A DNA stretch of 64,000 nt, from positions 62,001 to 126,000 of the forward strand of contig JACPFU010000015.1 in the NCBI GenBank assembly GCA_016182785.1, given 5' to 3'. Below, in pieces: positions 45,402-54,189 of this stretch; the stretch's first letter is position 1, and every line of letters begins with the position of its first letter. Origin of the DNA: Lysobacterales bacterium. GTDB taxonomy: Bacteria > Pseudomonadota > Gammaproteobacteria > Xanthomonadales > Ahniellaceae. The notes under the pieces are model-generated. The model was not told the origin of the DNA and searched no databases. It saw only the letters and a program-made list of their open reading frames with translations. Made by a program: the position numbers and the translations under genes.

Positions 45402-46985
45402 GTGTTGTCGGCTTTCCAGCAGACCAGCGAACGCGCCAAGCGTCATGCAAGGGCCGGGAACTGGGAGCGCGCGCGTGCCGAGTGGTCTGCGGCGTTGGCA
45501 ATCGCTCCGGACCCAGGACCGGTGATGCTGGAGTTGTCCTATGTGGAGTCGCTTGCGGGCAACTACCGCATCGCACGCGACTGGGCTCTGCGCGCAGCTG
45601 CGCTGGAATCGCATTCGATCGATGGCCGGGTTTCGTTGGTACAGCGGCTGCGCACCTTCAACGAGGTACCGGTGTTGCGTGGGCTGGTCGCACGCTGGCT
45701 ATGCGACGTACCCCCAGCGACGCCCTTGCTCGTCGAGTGCGCACGGCAACTGATCAACCTGAACGACTTCGACTCGGCTCAGCAATGTGCCGACCTGGCG
45801 GCGGTGACAGCGCCGGAGGACCTGTCGGTGCGCCTGGTTCGAGGCCTATTGCTGGCCCATCGTGGGCGGATCGATGAAGCTGCGGCCGACTTCAATTGGG
45901 CGCTGCGGCGCAATCCACGCATTGCGTTGGCGTGGTGGTTGCTGGCGCGCTTGCAGACGCAGACGGCGCAATCGAACCATGTCGAGCAGCTTCAGATGCT
46001 GCTGCGGATCCCGGGCCTGCAGCCATCCGATGTCGCTGCGCTGGCGCGCGCCTTGCACAAGGAGCTGGATGATCTCGGCGACCACTCGGGTGCCTGGCAA
46101 GCCCTGGAGTGGATGGGCAGAGCCAAGCGTTGCATCGAACCGTACGATTCAAAGGAAGGCCGGGCGGTGGTGGACGCGCTGATCGAATGGTCGTCGCGCC
46201 GAAGTGCGGAGACAGCGCAGCACGAGGGGGGGCGGACGCCGTTGTTCGTGCTCGGCATGTACCGTTCGGGGACCACGTTGCTGGCGCAGATGCTGGACGG
46301 TAGTCCCGAAGTCCTTGGACTCGGCGAGTTGTGTGACTTCAGCAGCGCCATGCGCCATGCCACGGACCACTACAGCCGGGATGTGATCGATCGCGTCACG
46401 GTGGCGCGCGCGGCCTCGGTCGACTTCACCGAAGTCGGGAGGCGCTATTTGGACGGGATCGCCTGGCGTCTTGGCGACGAGCCGTTCTTCATCGACAAGC
46501 TCCCGGCAAACTTCCTGAATATCGGGTTCATTTGCCGCGCGCTGCCGCAGGCGAAGATCCTGCACATGGTGCGGGACCCGTTGGAGACGTGTTTCTCGAA
46601 CCTGCGCGAGCTATTCACCGGGATCAATGCGTATTCCTATGACCAACTGCAACTGGCCGATTACTTCATCCAGTATCGGCGGCTGATGGCACACTGGCAT
46701 GGATTGCACCCGGGGCGCATTCTCGACATTGATTATGCAGAGCTGACGCGCGATCCCGAGGCGGTGATGCGGAAGGTCGCCGCATTCTGCGGCGTCGGCT
46801 TTATCGAGGCCATGAGTGACCCGCGTAGCAGCACGCGCCCGGTTTCCACGGCCAGCGGCGTGCAGGTGCGAGACCGGGTCGTGCGCCGGCAGTCACCGAA
46901 GTGGCTGCCCTATGCCGAGTACCTGAAACCACTGATTCAGGCATTGCGCGAAGGTGGGGTCGAGATTCGCGAGCCGCCAACCTGA
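45402..46985 (+). CDS. TPR-containing sulfotransferase
   Basis: Encodes 527 residues. The N-terminal half (about 5-235) contains TPR-like helical repeats (AKRHARAGNWERARAEWSA; RGRIDEAAADFNWALR). The C-terminal half is a PAPS-dependent sulfotransferase with the 5'-phosphosulfate loop FVLGMYRSGTTLL (from Met286) and VRDPLETCFSN as the 3'-phosphate motif. It transfers sulfate from PAPS to an unknown protein or glycan; the TPR suggests a protein substrate. GTG 45402 is used as the start; TTG 45405 is almost equally possible and is better spaced from GGGAG. It follows the Oar-like receptor, a pairing that I recall as recurrent in Xanthomonadales. Confidence 0.88.
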   Translation: MLSAFQQTSERAKRHARAGNWERARAEWSAALAIAPDPGPVMLELSYVESLAGNYRIARDWALRAAALESHSIDGRVSLVQRLRTFNEVPVLRGLVARWLCDVPPATPLLVECARQLINLNDFDSAQQCADLAAVTAPEDLSVRLVRGLLLAHRGRIDEAAADFNWALRRNPRIALAWWLLARLQTQTAQSNHVEQLQMLLRIPGLQPSDVAALARALHKELDDLGDHSGAWQALEWMGRAKRCIEPYDSKEGRAVVDALIEWSSRRSAETAQHEGGRTPLFVLGMYRSGTTLLAQMLDGSPEVLGLGELCDFSSAMRHATDHYSRDVIDRVTVARAASVDFTEVGRRYLDGIAWRLGDEPFFIDKLPANFLNIGFICRALPQAKILHMVRDPLETCFSNLRELFTGINAYSYDQLQLADYFIQYRRLMAHWHGLHPGRILDIDYAELTRDPEAVMRKVAAFCGVGFIEAMSDPRSSTRPVSTASGVQVRDRVVRRQSPKWLPYAEYLKPLIQALREGGVEIREPPT

Positions 46986-47073
46986 CCCGTCCTTCGTTGC
47001 GCGGACCCGCTGGTGCAGTCGCGGCGCGCGCGCTTTGCTGCCAATGCAATCACCGCGTGCGCGGTGCTCACCG

Positions 47074-47637
47074 CTACGGCGCCGCAACTACCTGCACCTC
47101 GACGCGGATGCTGTCGCCGGGGTGATGGTCGGTGCGGGTGTGGTAGATGCGGCCGCGGTAGTCGTAGCTGACGTCGTAGCCGATCACGCGTTCCTGGCGC
47201 TGGTAGTCGGTGCGGACTTCGCAGCGTTGCTCCTCCGCGCGGACGTAGCGGCCGCCGACGTCGCGGTAGCGCGGTCGCCGGGCTTCGTCGTGGGCGATGG
47301 CGCCGCCGATGACGGCGCCGGCAATGGTGGCGGCACGGCGGCCATCGCCATGGCCGACGGTGTTGCCGAGGGCTCCGCCGATCAGTGCGCCGAGCAAGGT
47401 GGCGCCGGTTGGGTCGCGGTGACGTCGCGACTCGTAGCGGTACTCGGGTTCGTAGCGTTCCACCGGTTCGTTCCAGCAGACTTCGCGCGAGACCGGTTCG
47501 TCGACGTAGTCGATGATCGGATCGACCGAGACCACGCGCGCCATGTCGTATTCCGGTTGGTCGTCGTTCCATGCATTCGCGCTGCCCGTGAACAGGAGCG
47601 CGGCGAACATCGGGAGCGACTGGACGAGCGTACGCAT
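47074..47637 (-). CDS. Secreted glycine-zipper (17 kDa antigen-like) protein
   Basis: Encodes 187 residues with signal peptide MRTLVQSLPMFAALLFTGSANA. The central region has a glycine zipper (TLLGALIGGALGNTVGHGDG and AATIAGAVIGGAIA), which is the Rickettsia 17 kDa/Gly-zipper_2TM type. The rest is rich in Arg and Tyr (YEPEYRYESRRH; VIGYDVSYDYRGR). It is thought to span or associate with the outer membrane. There is no lipobox Cys. AAGGAG precedes the ATG. It converges with the sulfotransferase gene. Confidence 0.82.
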   Translation of the reverse strand: MRTLVQSLPMFAALLFTGSANAWNDDQPEYDMARVVSVDPIIDYVDEPVSREVCWNEPVERYEPEYRYESRRHRDPTGATLLGALIGGALGNTVGHGDGRRAATIAGAVIGGAIAHDEARRPRYRDVGGRYVRAEEQRCEVRTDYQRQERVIGYDVSYDYRGRIYHTRTDHHPGDSIRVEVQVVAAP

Positions 47638-47738
47638 GGGGTTCTCCTTGGGTGACTGCGTGGCCCGGATGCTGTGGTCGGTGCGCTGAATTCGTTCTGA
47701 ATCCTGCCGGCGTGCGGGCGCAGGTGCATGCTGCACAT

Positions 47739-48428
47739 TCAGCTTCCAAGGCGCCACCACGCCAGCGCCTGTTCGGCGATCCCGGCGGCATTGCTGCCGA
47801 GCAGCGGGCCGACATGGCTGGCGCCGGCGAGCACGATCGCATCGGCGTGCAGGTGGCGGGCGAGCGCCAGCGACGTGGCCACGGGGATGTCGCGGTCGGC
47901 GTCGCCCGCGAGAATCAGCACCGGGGTCGACGGAAGCGCCGTCCCGATGCCGGCGCGCGCTTCCTCGATCACCGTCGTGGATTCGTCGCGCCAGCGCCGC
48001 CATGCGAATTGCCAGGTCGAGGGATCGGCGTCGGGCAGTGCTCGCGCGGTGGAGGCCAGCGTGGCGCGGCGCCGCCAGGGCACGATGGGTCCGGGCAGCG
48101 ACGCGTCGGCGCCGACGCTGCCGAATCCGGCTGGCGGCATCGGGTTGACCAGCACCAGCGCGGCCGCGGGTGCAGCGGCCTGGCCATGCAAGGCCAGCAA
48201 GCCGCCGAGGCTCGCGCCGATCAGGAGCTGCGGACGCGCGGCGTGGCACCAGTGCCGGACCTGCGCCGCGTAGTCCTGGAAGCGGGTGGCGGCGAGGCCG
48301 CAGGCAAGCGGTGCCAGGTCCGGGGCGTGGACCTCGCAGTCGGCGGCCTGGAACACCCTGGCCCAGGCCGACCACTCCCACCCGCCGCCGCCGGCACCGT
48401 GGATCATCAACACCGACTTGTGCTGCAT
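47739..48428 (-). CDS. Alpha/beta-hydrolase
   Basis: Encodes 229 residues. MIHGAGGGGWEWS is the oxyanion-hole strand loop, LLIGASLGGLLAL the nucleophile elbow (Ser in G-A-S-L-G), LILAGDADRDIP the acidic residue region and ASHVGPLLGS the histidine region. It is a compact hydrolase of unknown substrate. ATG at 48428 is preferred to 48434 because GGAG is then six bases upstream. It precedes the glycine-zipper gene by 101 bases on the same strand and is divergent from the EF-G-like gene. Confidence 0.8.
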   Translation of the reverse strand: MQHKSVLMIHGAGGGGWEWSAWARVFQAADCEVHAPDLAPLACGLAATRFQDYAAQVRHWCHAARPQLLIGASLGGLLALHGQAAAPAAALVLVNPMPPAGFGSVGADASLPGPIVPWRRRATLASTARALPDADPSTWQFAWRRWRDESTTVIEEARAGIGTALPSTPVLILAGDADRDIPVATSLALARHLHADAIVLAGASHVGPLLGSNAAGIAEQALAWWRLGS

Positions 48429-48590
48429 CCGCATCTCCGACCGCCACGCCGATTCTCGCATCCCGGGCTTGACCATCCGCGCAGCCAGCGACACGATCCA
48501 ACCCTGACCCTGCTTTCGATCACCGCCTGGTGGCTCCGAACGTCAGCGCGCTCGCCGCCATCCGGCCTCCACCCCCGGGAGGGCTGCGCA

Positions 48591-50642
48591 ATGCCTGGCT
48601 ACACCAGCGAACAGATCCGCAACATCGCACTCGTCGGTCATTCCGACGCCGGCAAAACCACCTTGTTCGAAGCCCTGCTGCATGCCGGCGGCGCGATCCA
48701 GACGGCAGGCTCGATCGAGCGCGGCACCACGGTGTCGGACCACGATCCGATGGAGCGCGAGCGCCAGCATTCGATCCAGACCTCGCTGGCATCGATCGAC
48801 CACGGCGGCATTCACGTCAATCTGGTCGATACCCCGGGCTACCCGGATTTCCGCGGACAGACGCTGGCCGTGCTCGGTGCGGTCGAGACCTGCGCCGTGG
48901 TCGTCAATGCCGTCACCGGCATCGAGTACAGCACCACGCGCATGATGGACTATGCCCGCGCGCGGCGTCTGTGCCGGCTGATCGTGATCAACAAGATCGA
49001 CCATGCCGATGCCGACCTGGAGTTGCTGGTCGAGCAACTGCGCGAGGCCTTCGGCAACGAATGCCTGCCGATCAACCTGCCTGCCAAGGGTCGCGCCGAG
49101 GTGGTCGACTGCTTCTTCAAGCCCGATGGCGCATCCGACTTCTCCTCGGTCGCGGCCGCGCACCAGCGCATCATCGACCAGGTGGTAGAGATCAACGAGA
49201 CGGTGATGGGGCATTACCTCGAGGAAGGCGAGTCGGGCTTGTCCGGAGAGGAATTGCACGATGCCTTCGAGCAGTGCCTGCGCGAGGGGCACCTGGTGCC
49301 GATCTGCTTCGTCTCCGCGCGCAGCGGCGCCGGCGTGCGCGAACTGCTCGACCTGTTCGAGAAGCTGATGCCGCACCCGGGCGAAGCCAATCCACCGTTG
49401 TTTGTACGCGGCAGCGGCGCCGATGCCGAACCGTTCCGCTCCGACCCCGATCCCGCCAAGCACGTCATCGCCGATGTCTTCAAGATCGTCAACGACCCCT
49501 TCGTCGGCAAGCTCGGCGTGTTCCGCATCTACCAGGGCACGGTGCGCCGCGACACCCAGCTGTTCGTCGACGACGGCAAGAAGCCGTTCAAGGTCGGGCA
49601 CCTGTTCAAGCTGCGCGGCAAGGACCATGTCGAGATCGAGGATGCGATTCCGGGCGACATCGCCGCAGTGGCCAAGGTCGACGAGATGCACTTCGACGCG
49701 GTGCTGCACGACTCTCACGACGAGGACCAGATCCACCTGAAGCCGCTCGATTTCCCGCAGCCGATGTTCGGCCTCGCGATCGAGCCCGCGACCAAGGGCC
49801 AGGAGCAGAAGCTGGCGACGGCGCTGCACAAGCTGTCCGAGGAGGATCCCTGCTTCCGTGTCGAGCACAACAAGGAGCTCAATGAGACCGTGATCCGCGG
49901 TCTCGGCGAGTTGCACCTGCGGGTGATGCTGGAACGCATGCGCGACCGCTACCAGGTCGAGGTGAAGACGCGGCCGCCGCGCATTGCCTACCGCGAGACG
50001 ATCAGCGCGCGCGCCGACGGGCATCATCGCCACAAGAAGCAGACCGGTGGCGCCGGGCAGTTCGGCGAGGTGTTCCTGCGCATCGAGCCGCTGGGCCGTG
50101 GCGAGGGCTTCGATTTCGTCGACGAGACCGTCGGCGGCTCGATTCCCGGCCAGTATCTGCCGGCGATCGAGAAGGGCGTGCGCCAGGTGCTGGAGCACGG
50201 CGCCGTGGCCGGCTACCTGCTGCAGGACGTGCGCGTGATCGTCTACGACGGCAAGCACCATCCGGTCGACTCCAAGGAAGTCGCGTTCGTGTCGGCCGGA
50301 AAGAAGGCTTTTCTGGATGCGATCAGCAAGGCGCGGCCGATGGTGCTGGAACCGATCGTCAATCTCGACGTCGAGGTGCCCGACCATTGCATGGGGGATG
50401 TCACCGGCGGGCTCGCGACCAAGCGCGCGCGCATCAACGGTACCGACGCCGGTCGCGGCGGCGAGATCATCATCAAGGCGCAGGTGCCGCTGGCCGAGGT
50501 CACCGAATACTCGAACGAACTGAAGGCGGTCAGCGGCGGCCGCGGTCGCTATGCGATCGAGTTCAGCCACTACGAGGCGGTGCCCGGCAACATCCAGAAG
50601 CAGCTGATGGAAGCCTACAAACCGCGCGTCGAGGAAGACTGA
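48591..50642 (+). CDS. Elongation factor G-like GTPase (EF-G2 type)
   Basis: Encodes 683 residues. The P-loop is GHSDAGKTTLFEALL, the switch region RGTTVSDHDPMERERQHSI, G3 DTPGYPDF and G4 NKID. The domains then follow EF-G order, with GELHLRVMLERMRDRYQVEV and HKKQTGGAGQFGEVFL in domain IV. The switch I has TTVSD rather than the usual EF-G sequence, which matches the FusA2 paralogues found beside canonical EF-G; it may serve in ribosome recycling or stress. GGGAGG is placed before the ATG at 48591. Its stop is one base before the start of the PH-domain gene. Confidence 0.9.
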   Translation: MPGYTSEQIRNIALVGHSDAGKTTLFEALLHAGGAIQTAGSIERGTTVSDHDPMERERQHSIQTSLASIDHGGIHVNLVDTPGYPDFRGQTLAVLGAVETCAVVVNAVTGIEYSTTRMMDYARARRLCRLIVINKIDHADADLELLVEQLREAFGNECLPINLPAKGRAEVVDCFFKPDGASDFSSVAAAHQRIIDQVVEINETVMGHYLEEGESGLSGEELHDAFEQCLREGHLVPICFVSARSGAGVRELLDLFEKLMPHPGEANPPLFVRGSGADAEPFRSDPDPAKHVIADVFKIVNDPFVGKLGVFRIYQGTVRRDTQLFVDDGKKPFKVGHLFKLRGKDHVEIEDAIPGDIAAVAKVDEMHFDAVLHDSHDEDQIHLKPLDFPQPMFGLAIEPATKGQEQKLATALHKLSEEDPCFRVEHNKELNETVIRGLGELHLRVMLERMRDRYQVEVKTRPPRIAYRETISARADGHHRHKKQTGGAGQFGEVFLRIEPLGRGEGFDFVDETVGGSIPGQYLPAIEKGVRQVLEHGAVAGYLLQDVRVIVYDGKHHPVDSKEVAFVSAGKKAFLDAISKARPMVLEPIVNLDVEVPDHCMGDVTGGLATKRARINGTDAGRGGEIIIKAQVPLAEVTEYSNELKAVSGGRGRYAIEFSHYEAVPGNIQKQLMEAYKPRVEED

Positions 50643-50643
50643 C

Positions 50644-51324
50644 TTGGCGTCGCCGACGGACGGAGACGCCCCGCTGCTCGACGCGCGCCTGCGCTTTCCG
50701 GTCCACGCGCTGCCGCACGAGCGCGTGGTTTGGAGCGGCAGCGCCGACGCGCGCGCGTATCGCGCCGCGCTGCTGCGCGCGGTCTGGGCAATCGCGGTGT
50801 TCGCGTTGCTTGCTCTGCTCGTCGTCCACAACGGCATTGATGCCGATGCCCCCTGCCGCAGGACGGTCGAGACCGCGGACAGGACATCGAACCATGGCGA
50901 TTGCACCGCGAGCGAGCGCGCGCAGCGAGCGGCCAATCTGCGTGCACTGCAGCGCGGCGCAGGCAAGTTCGGGCTGACGGCCATCGCCGCGGCGCTCCTG
51001 GTTCAGTGGATCGCCAACGTGCTGCGACGGCGGCACCTGGTCTACATCGTGACCAACGAACGCGTGGTGGTGCAGGACGGCTATCTTGGCATCCGCCTCG
51101 ACACCATCGACCTCGACCATGTCGTGTCGATCACGGCCAAGGCCGGTCTGGTCGAGCGCTGGTTCGGCGTCAAGTCCGTCAGCGTCACCGTGCCCGGCCA
51201 GAAAGCAGCGATCTGGCAACGCGGCGTGATGCTCGCGAACGCGATCGAGCTATGGGGGTTGCCGGCCCAAGACCCGGCCCTGTCGCAGCTGCTGAATGTC
51301 TGGTTGCCGCGATCACGCGGCTGA
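50644..51324 (+). CDS. Bacterial PH-domain (bPH2) membrane protein
   Basis: Encodes 226 residues from a TTG start one base after the EF-G-like stop; no better start is visible. Two hydrophobic helices (AALLRAVWAIAVFALLALLV near 42-61 and LTAIAAALLVQWIANV near 112-127) enclose a polar segment. The following domain (LVYIVTNERVVVQDGYLG ... IDLDHVVSITAKAGLVER) is the usual bPH2 beta sandwich. Role unknown; coupling to the EF-G-like gene suggests cotranscription rather than shared function. Confidence 0.8.
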   Translation: MASPTDGDAPLLDARLRFPVHALPHERVVWSGSADARAYRAALLRAVWAIAVFALLALLVVHNGIDADAPCRRTVETADRTSNHGDCTASERAQRAANLRALQRGAGKFGLTAIAAALLVQWIANVLRRRHLVYIVTNERVVVQDGYLGIRLDTIDLDHVVSITAKAGLVERWFGVKSVSVTVPGQKAAIWQRGVMLANAIELWGLPAQDPALSQLLNVWLPRSRG

Positions 51325-51333
51325 ACGCGTTGC

Positions 51334-51894
51334 TTAGCTCTGGCCGCCGAAACTCTGGCTGGTGGCGCCGGCAGCGAAACGCTTGGGGACCTTGTCGGCG
51401 TCGAGCAGGCGCTCGATGCGGGCGAACAGTTCCGGGCGCGAGAACGGCTTCTTCATGAAATCGTCGGCACCGATGCGCTGGGCGTAGAACTGCTCGGTCG
51501 CCTGTTCGTTGCCGCTCATCATGATCACCGGGATGTCCTTGGTGCCCGGCTCGCGACGCAGCGTGCGCAGCGCGGTAAAGCCGTTCATGCCAGGGAGCAC
51601 GATGTCGAGAAAGACCAGGTCCGGGTGTTCCTGGCGCGCGATCTGGATGCCGGCCTCGGCGGTCTCGGCTTCGAGCACGATGTACTGGTTCTGTTCGAGG
51701 TAGCGGCGCAGTACCGCGAGCACCGTGGTCGAGTCGTCGATGACCAGCACTCGCGTGCCCTCGCGTGCACCGCTGCGGCCGCCCTCGCGACGCTCTGGCG
51801 CCGTGATGGTCTTGCCGGTGGCGGTGACCACGGTCCGGCTCGGTGCGGGCTGGCCGCGGCCGAACAGGCGCTTGAAGAAGCCCAAGAAATCCAT
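51334..51894 (-). CDS. PilH/PilG-like response regulator
   Basis: Encodes 186 residues. An N-terminal basic-hydrophobic stretch (MDFLGFFKRLFGRGQ) is followed by a linker and a receiver domain (48-165) with VLVIDDSTTVLAVLRRYL, Asp97 in LVFLDIVLPGMNG and KKPFSRPELFARI. This arrangement is typical of PilG/PilH-type CheY proteins for twitching motility or surface sensing. The preceding ribosome site is weak (GGGGGC). It converges with the PH-domain gene, leaving only 9 bases between them. Confidence 0.82.
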   Translation of the reverse strand: MDFLGFFKRLFGRGQPAPSRTVVTATGKTITAPERREGGRSGAREGTRVLVIDDSTTVLAVLRRYLEQNQYIVLEAETAEAGIQIARQEHPDLVFLDIVLPGMNGFTALRTLRREPGTKDIPVIMMSGNEQATEQFYAQRIGADDFMKKPFSRPELFARIERLLDADKVPKRFAAGATSQSFGGQS

Positions 51895-51936
51895 GCAATG
51901 CCCCCGGATGACACCTCTATTCCTGCCGCGCGAGCA

Positions 51937-51993
51937 GCGGGCCCGTCGAGCGGGCCCGCGCAGTGTCGCAGAGGAGGCGTCCGGACTGAAGCC
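51937..51993. repeat. Dispersed palindromic repeat B, copy 1
   Basis: The hairpin GCGGGCCCG/CGGGCCCGC with TCGAG loop (51937-51959) is followed by AGTG and by CCGGACTGAAGCC. A matching 55-base unit is at 54111-54165, same orientation. The two copies bracket the O-antigen-ligase-like gene and the secreted-protein gene. Confidence 0.7.
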
Positions 51994-52091
51994 CCGGCGC
52001 TCGCATCTCCGCCCGGCTTGACGAGGTGCTGCAGGTGCACAAGGCTTGCCGTATCGATGCGGCGATTCGTACCGCTGGGGCTTGGGCAGGG

Positions 52092-53222
52092 ATGCGACGG
52101 CGTCAGGCATCATGGAGCACGACCGCAAGCTTGACCGGCGTATTGCTGGTCGTTGCACTGTTGTCGCAGGCTTGGGCAGTTGCGGCTTCCTGGATCCTCC
52201 CGCTGCTGGCGCTGGCCGGTCTGTGGCTGGCATGGACCGATGAGCTGCGGCTCGGGGCTGCGCCCGACGCGTTGGAGCTGGCGCTCGCGGCTTGGTTGCT
52301 GCTGTGGCTGATGTCCGCGGCGACTGCGCTGGATCGGGCACATGCGCTGGCGTTGTCGGTGCCGACGCTGGTGTTCCTGCTGCTGTTCGTCCTGTGCCGT
52401 CGTGGTGGCGAGGGCGTGCGTCGGGTGACGATCGACTCCCTTGCGGCATTGGCCGGCCTGCAGGCGTTGTCGTTATTGGCGATGCCGCCTGACGTGTCGC
52501 CACCAGCGCGTGTGCTGGCGGCGGACTCGCCCTGGCTGCTGGTCCCGAACGATGGCGCATGGTGGCTGTGCCTTTGGCCATTGTGGTGGCGACGCCTCAC
52601 CGAGGCCGCACCCGCGGGACGTTGGCCGTGGCTGGTGACGCTGGTCGCCCAGCTCGCGGCGTTTGCCGTGCTGCAATCCCGCCTCGTCTGGCTGGTGCTG
52701 GCAGCGGGCTGCGTCGTGGTCTGGGGGGTCCAGCGGCGGCGACTGCATCTCGGCTGGCTTGTCGCCATGGCGGTGTCTGCCGCTGCCTTGTCGCTGCTCT
52801 GGATCGGCAAGGGCATGTCCTCGGTCCAGGCGCGACTGCAGCTGTGGCAGGCCGCCTGGTCGCTGTGGCGCTCGCATCCCTGGCTCGGAGTGGGACCGCA
52901 CGGCTTCGGCCTGGCGTACCGCAGCGTCGATGTCGGGACCTGGGTCGATCCTCGGCAGACGCCATGGCCACACCAGCTCGTACTCGAACTCATGGCCAAC
53001 ACCGGTCTGCTTGGCTCGGTCGCCTTCGTCACGATGGGGGTGATCGCTTTCCGCTGCGTCCAACAAGACGACGGTACGGGGCGTCGTGCGCAGGCCGCTG
53101 CTCTGATAACATTTGCCACAATTTCGATGCTTGAAGCCAGCCCGCTGCGCATGTGGTGGTGGGTGGTGTTGGCCGTGTTGCTGGGGGGCGCGCGTCCGGT
53201 TCAGGCAAGGACTTCTCCTTAG
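52092..53222 (+). CDS. O-antigen-ligase/polymerase-like membrane protein
   Basis: Encodes 376 residues with about ten hydrophobic helices (LTGVLLVVALLSQAWAV; LFVLCRRGG; WGVQRRRLHLGWLVAMAVSA). The large loop before the last helices contains WRSHPWLGVGPHGFGLAYRS, a typical pattern of the WaaL/Wzy_C family (PWxGxGxxxF). It is probably a polysaccharide or glycoprotein ligase. No partner glycosyltransferases lie immediately around. ATG at 52092 has CAGGG nearby. It is followed after 9 bases by a secreted protein gene. Confidence 0.75.
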   Translation: MRRRQASWSTTASLTGVLLVVALLSQAWAVAASWILPLLALAGLWLAWTDELRLGAAPDALELALAAWLLLWLMSAATALDRAHALALSVPTLVFLLLFVLCRRGGEGVRRVTIDSLAALAGLQALSLLAMPPDVSPPARVLAADSPWLLVPNDGAWWLCLWPLWWRRLTEAAPAGRWPWLVTLVAQLAAFAVLQSRLVWLVLAAGCVVVWGVQRRRLHLGWLVAMAVSAAALSLLWIGKGMSSVQARLQLWQAAWSLWRSHPWLGVGPHGFGLAYRSVDVGTWVDPRQTPWPHQLVLELMANTGLLGSVAFVTMGVIAFRCVQQDDGTGRRAQAAALITFATISMLEASPLRMWWWVVLAVLLGGARPVQARTSP

Positions 53223-53231
53223 GGATTTTGC

Positions 53232-54101
53232 ATGGGCAATTCGCTCGGACGTATCTTCTTCTCCGCGGCCTGTGCTGGCGCGACGGTGCTGGCAGTGGTG
53301 TACCCCGGATGGGCTTCGGAAACGCGTTCGCAGGCGTACGGCGGCTACGTCGACCTCGCACTGCAGTCTCTGGGTTGGCCCGATCAGCCGGTGGCGGGAT
53401 CGATGCTCTCCGTTCCGCTGCGCGTTACCAATCTCGGGCCGCAGACGGCGGATGTGCCGCAAGTGGTGTTCTCCGCCGATAGCACCCTGCGGTTGTCGCA
53501 CTCCACAGGTTGCGCAGGTTCGCCGAGTTCGTCGCCGCAGTGCGTGCTGGGCGCGCCGCTGGCTCCGGGCGAATCGCGCGAGCTGGCTTATTTCGGATGG
53601 TTGCATCCGGCCGCGCGTGGGCAATTGACGATGGGCGCCTATGCGCTATCCGAGGCGATCGACGTCCTGCCCGGCAACGAGATGGTGGTGGCAGCGATGC
53701 CGATCCGTGCCGAAGTCGATCTCGTCGTCGAACTCCTGGATGAACATCCCGAGGTCCTGCAGGACGGGCGCCTGCGCTGGCGCTTCGAGCTGCGCAATGC
53801 CGGGCCGAGCGACGCGCTGGCCTTCTGGCCGGACTTTTTCCTTTCGCCCTGGGAAGGCGCGGAACAGTCCTGCGAGTCCCTCGACGCCAACTCGAACTGC
53901 CCGGGTGGCAACGGCGGTGCGGTCATCGCCACGGGCGGCAGTTTGCGCTACACCGCCACGATGGCGCCGTTGTCCGCGAGCAGTCCCAGTATCTGGATCT
54001 CGCTCACCGCCTATCCGCAGGAAAACGAGCTGAATTTCGCGGACAACCATGCGTCGGTCGACTTCGCCGACCCGTTGTTCATCGGCGAATTCGAGGACTG
54101 A
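53232..54101 (+). CDS. Secreted protein with DUF11/CARDB-like repeats
   Basis: Encodes 289 residues. A signal peptide (MGNSLGRIFFSAACAGATVL then AVVYPGWASE) leads to two beta-sandwich segments, each with a DUF11/CARDB-like theme (VPLRVTNLGPQTADVPQVVF; WRFELRNAGPSDALAF). The protein ends with DPLFIGEFED, reminiscent of the F-x-D-G-F-E/D motif at the end of many Xanthomonadales secreted proteins. It likely lies at the cell surface. The 9-base gap after the ligase-like gene suggests cotranscription, so it might be a glycosylated substrate; that is conjecture. Confidence 0.72.
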   Translation: MGNSLGRIFFSAACAGATVLAVVYPGWASETRSQAYGGYVDLALQSLGWPDQPVAGSMLSVPLRVTNLGPQTADVPQVVFSADSTLRLSHSTGCAGSPSSSPQCVLGAPLAPGESRELAYFGWLHPAARGQLTMGAYALSEAIDVLPGNEMVVAAMPIRAEVDLVVELLDEHPEVLQDGRLRWRFELRNAGPSDALAFWPDFFLSPWEGAEQSCESLDANSNCPGGNGGAVIATGGSLRYTATMAPLSASSPSIWISLTAYPQENELNFADNHASVDFADPLFIGEFED

Positions 54102-54110
54102 GCGGCGCAG

Positions 54111-54165
54111 GGGCCCGTCGAGCGGGCCCGCATAGTGCCGCGGAGGCGCGGCCCGGACTGAAGCC
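54111..54165. repeat. Dispersed palindromic repeat B, copy 2
   Basis: GGGCCCG/CGGGCCC hairpin with TCGAG loop, then AGTG, CGGAGGCG and CCCGGACTGAAGCC. About 47 of 55 bases agree with copy 1 (51939-51993). It lies between the secreted-protein gene and the convergent transporter gene. Confidence 0.7.
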
Positions 54166-54189
54166 TCAGCCCCGGTAGCGCGTGGCCAC

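Noticed and set aside
45402..45407. TTG at 45405 as the sulfotransferase start
   Set aside because: Equally spaced to GGGAG or better, but GTG three bases earlier is in frame and cannot be separated by sequence; kept as an alternative only.
47051..47066. Seven-bp palindrome between the sulfotransferase and glycine-zipper genes
   Set aside because: Too short and without a T-run to be called a terminator in such GC-rich sequence.
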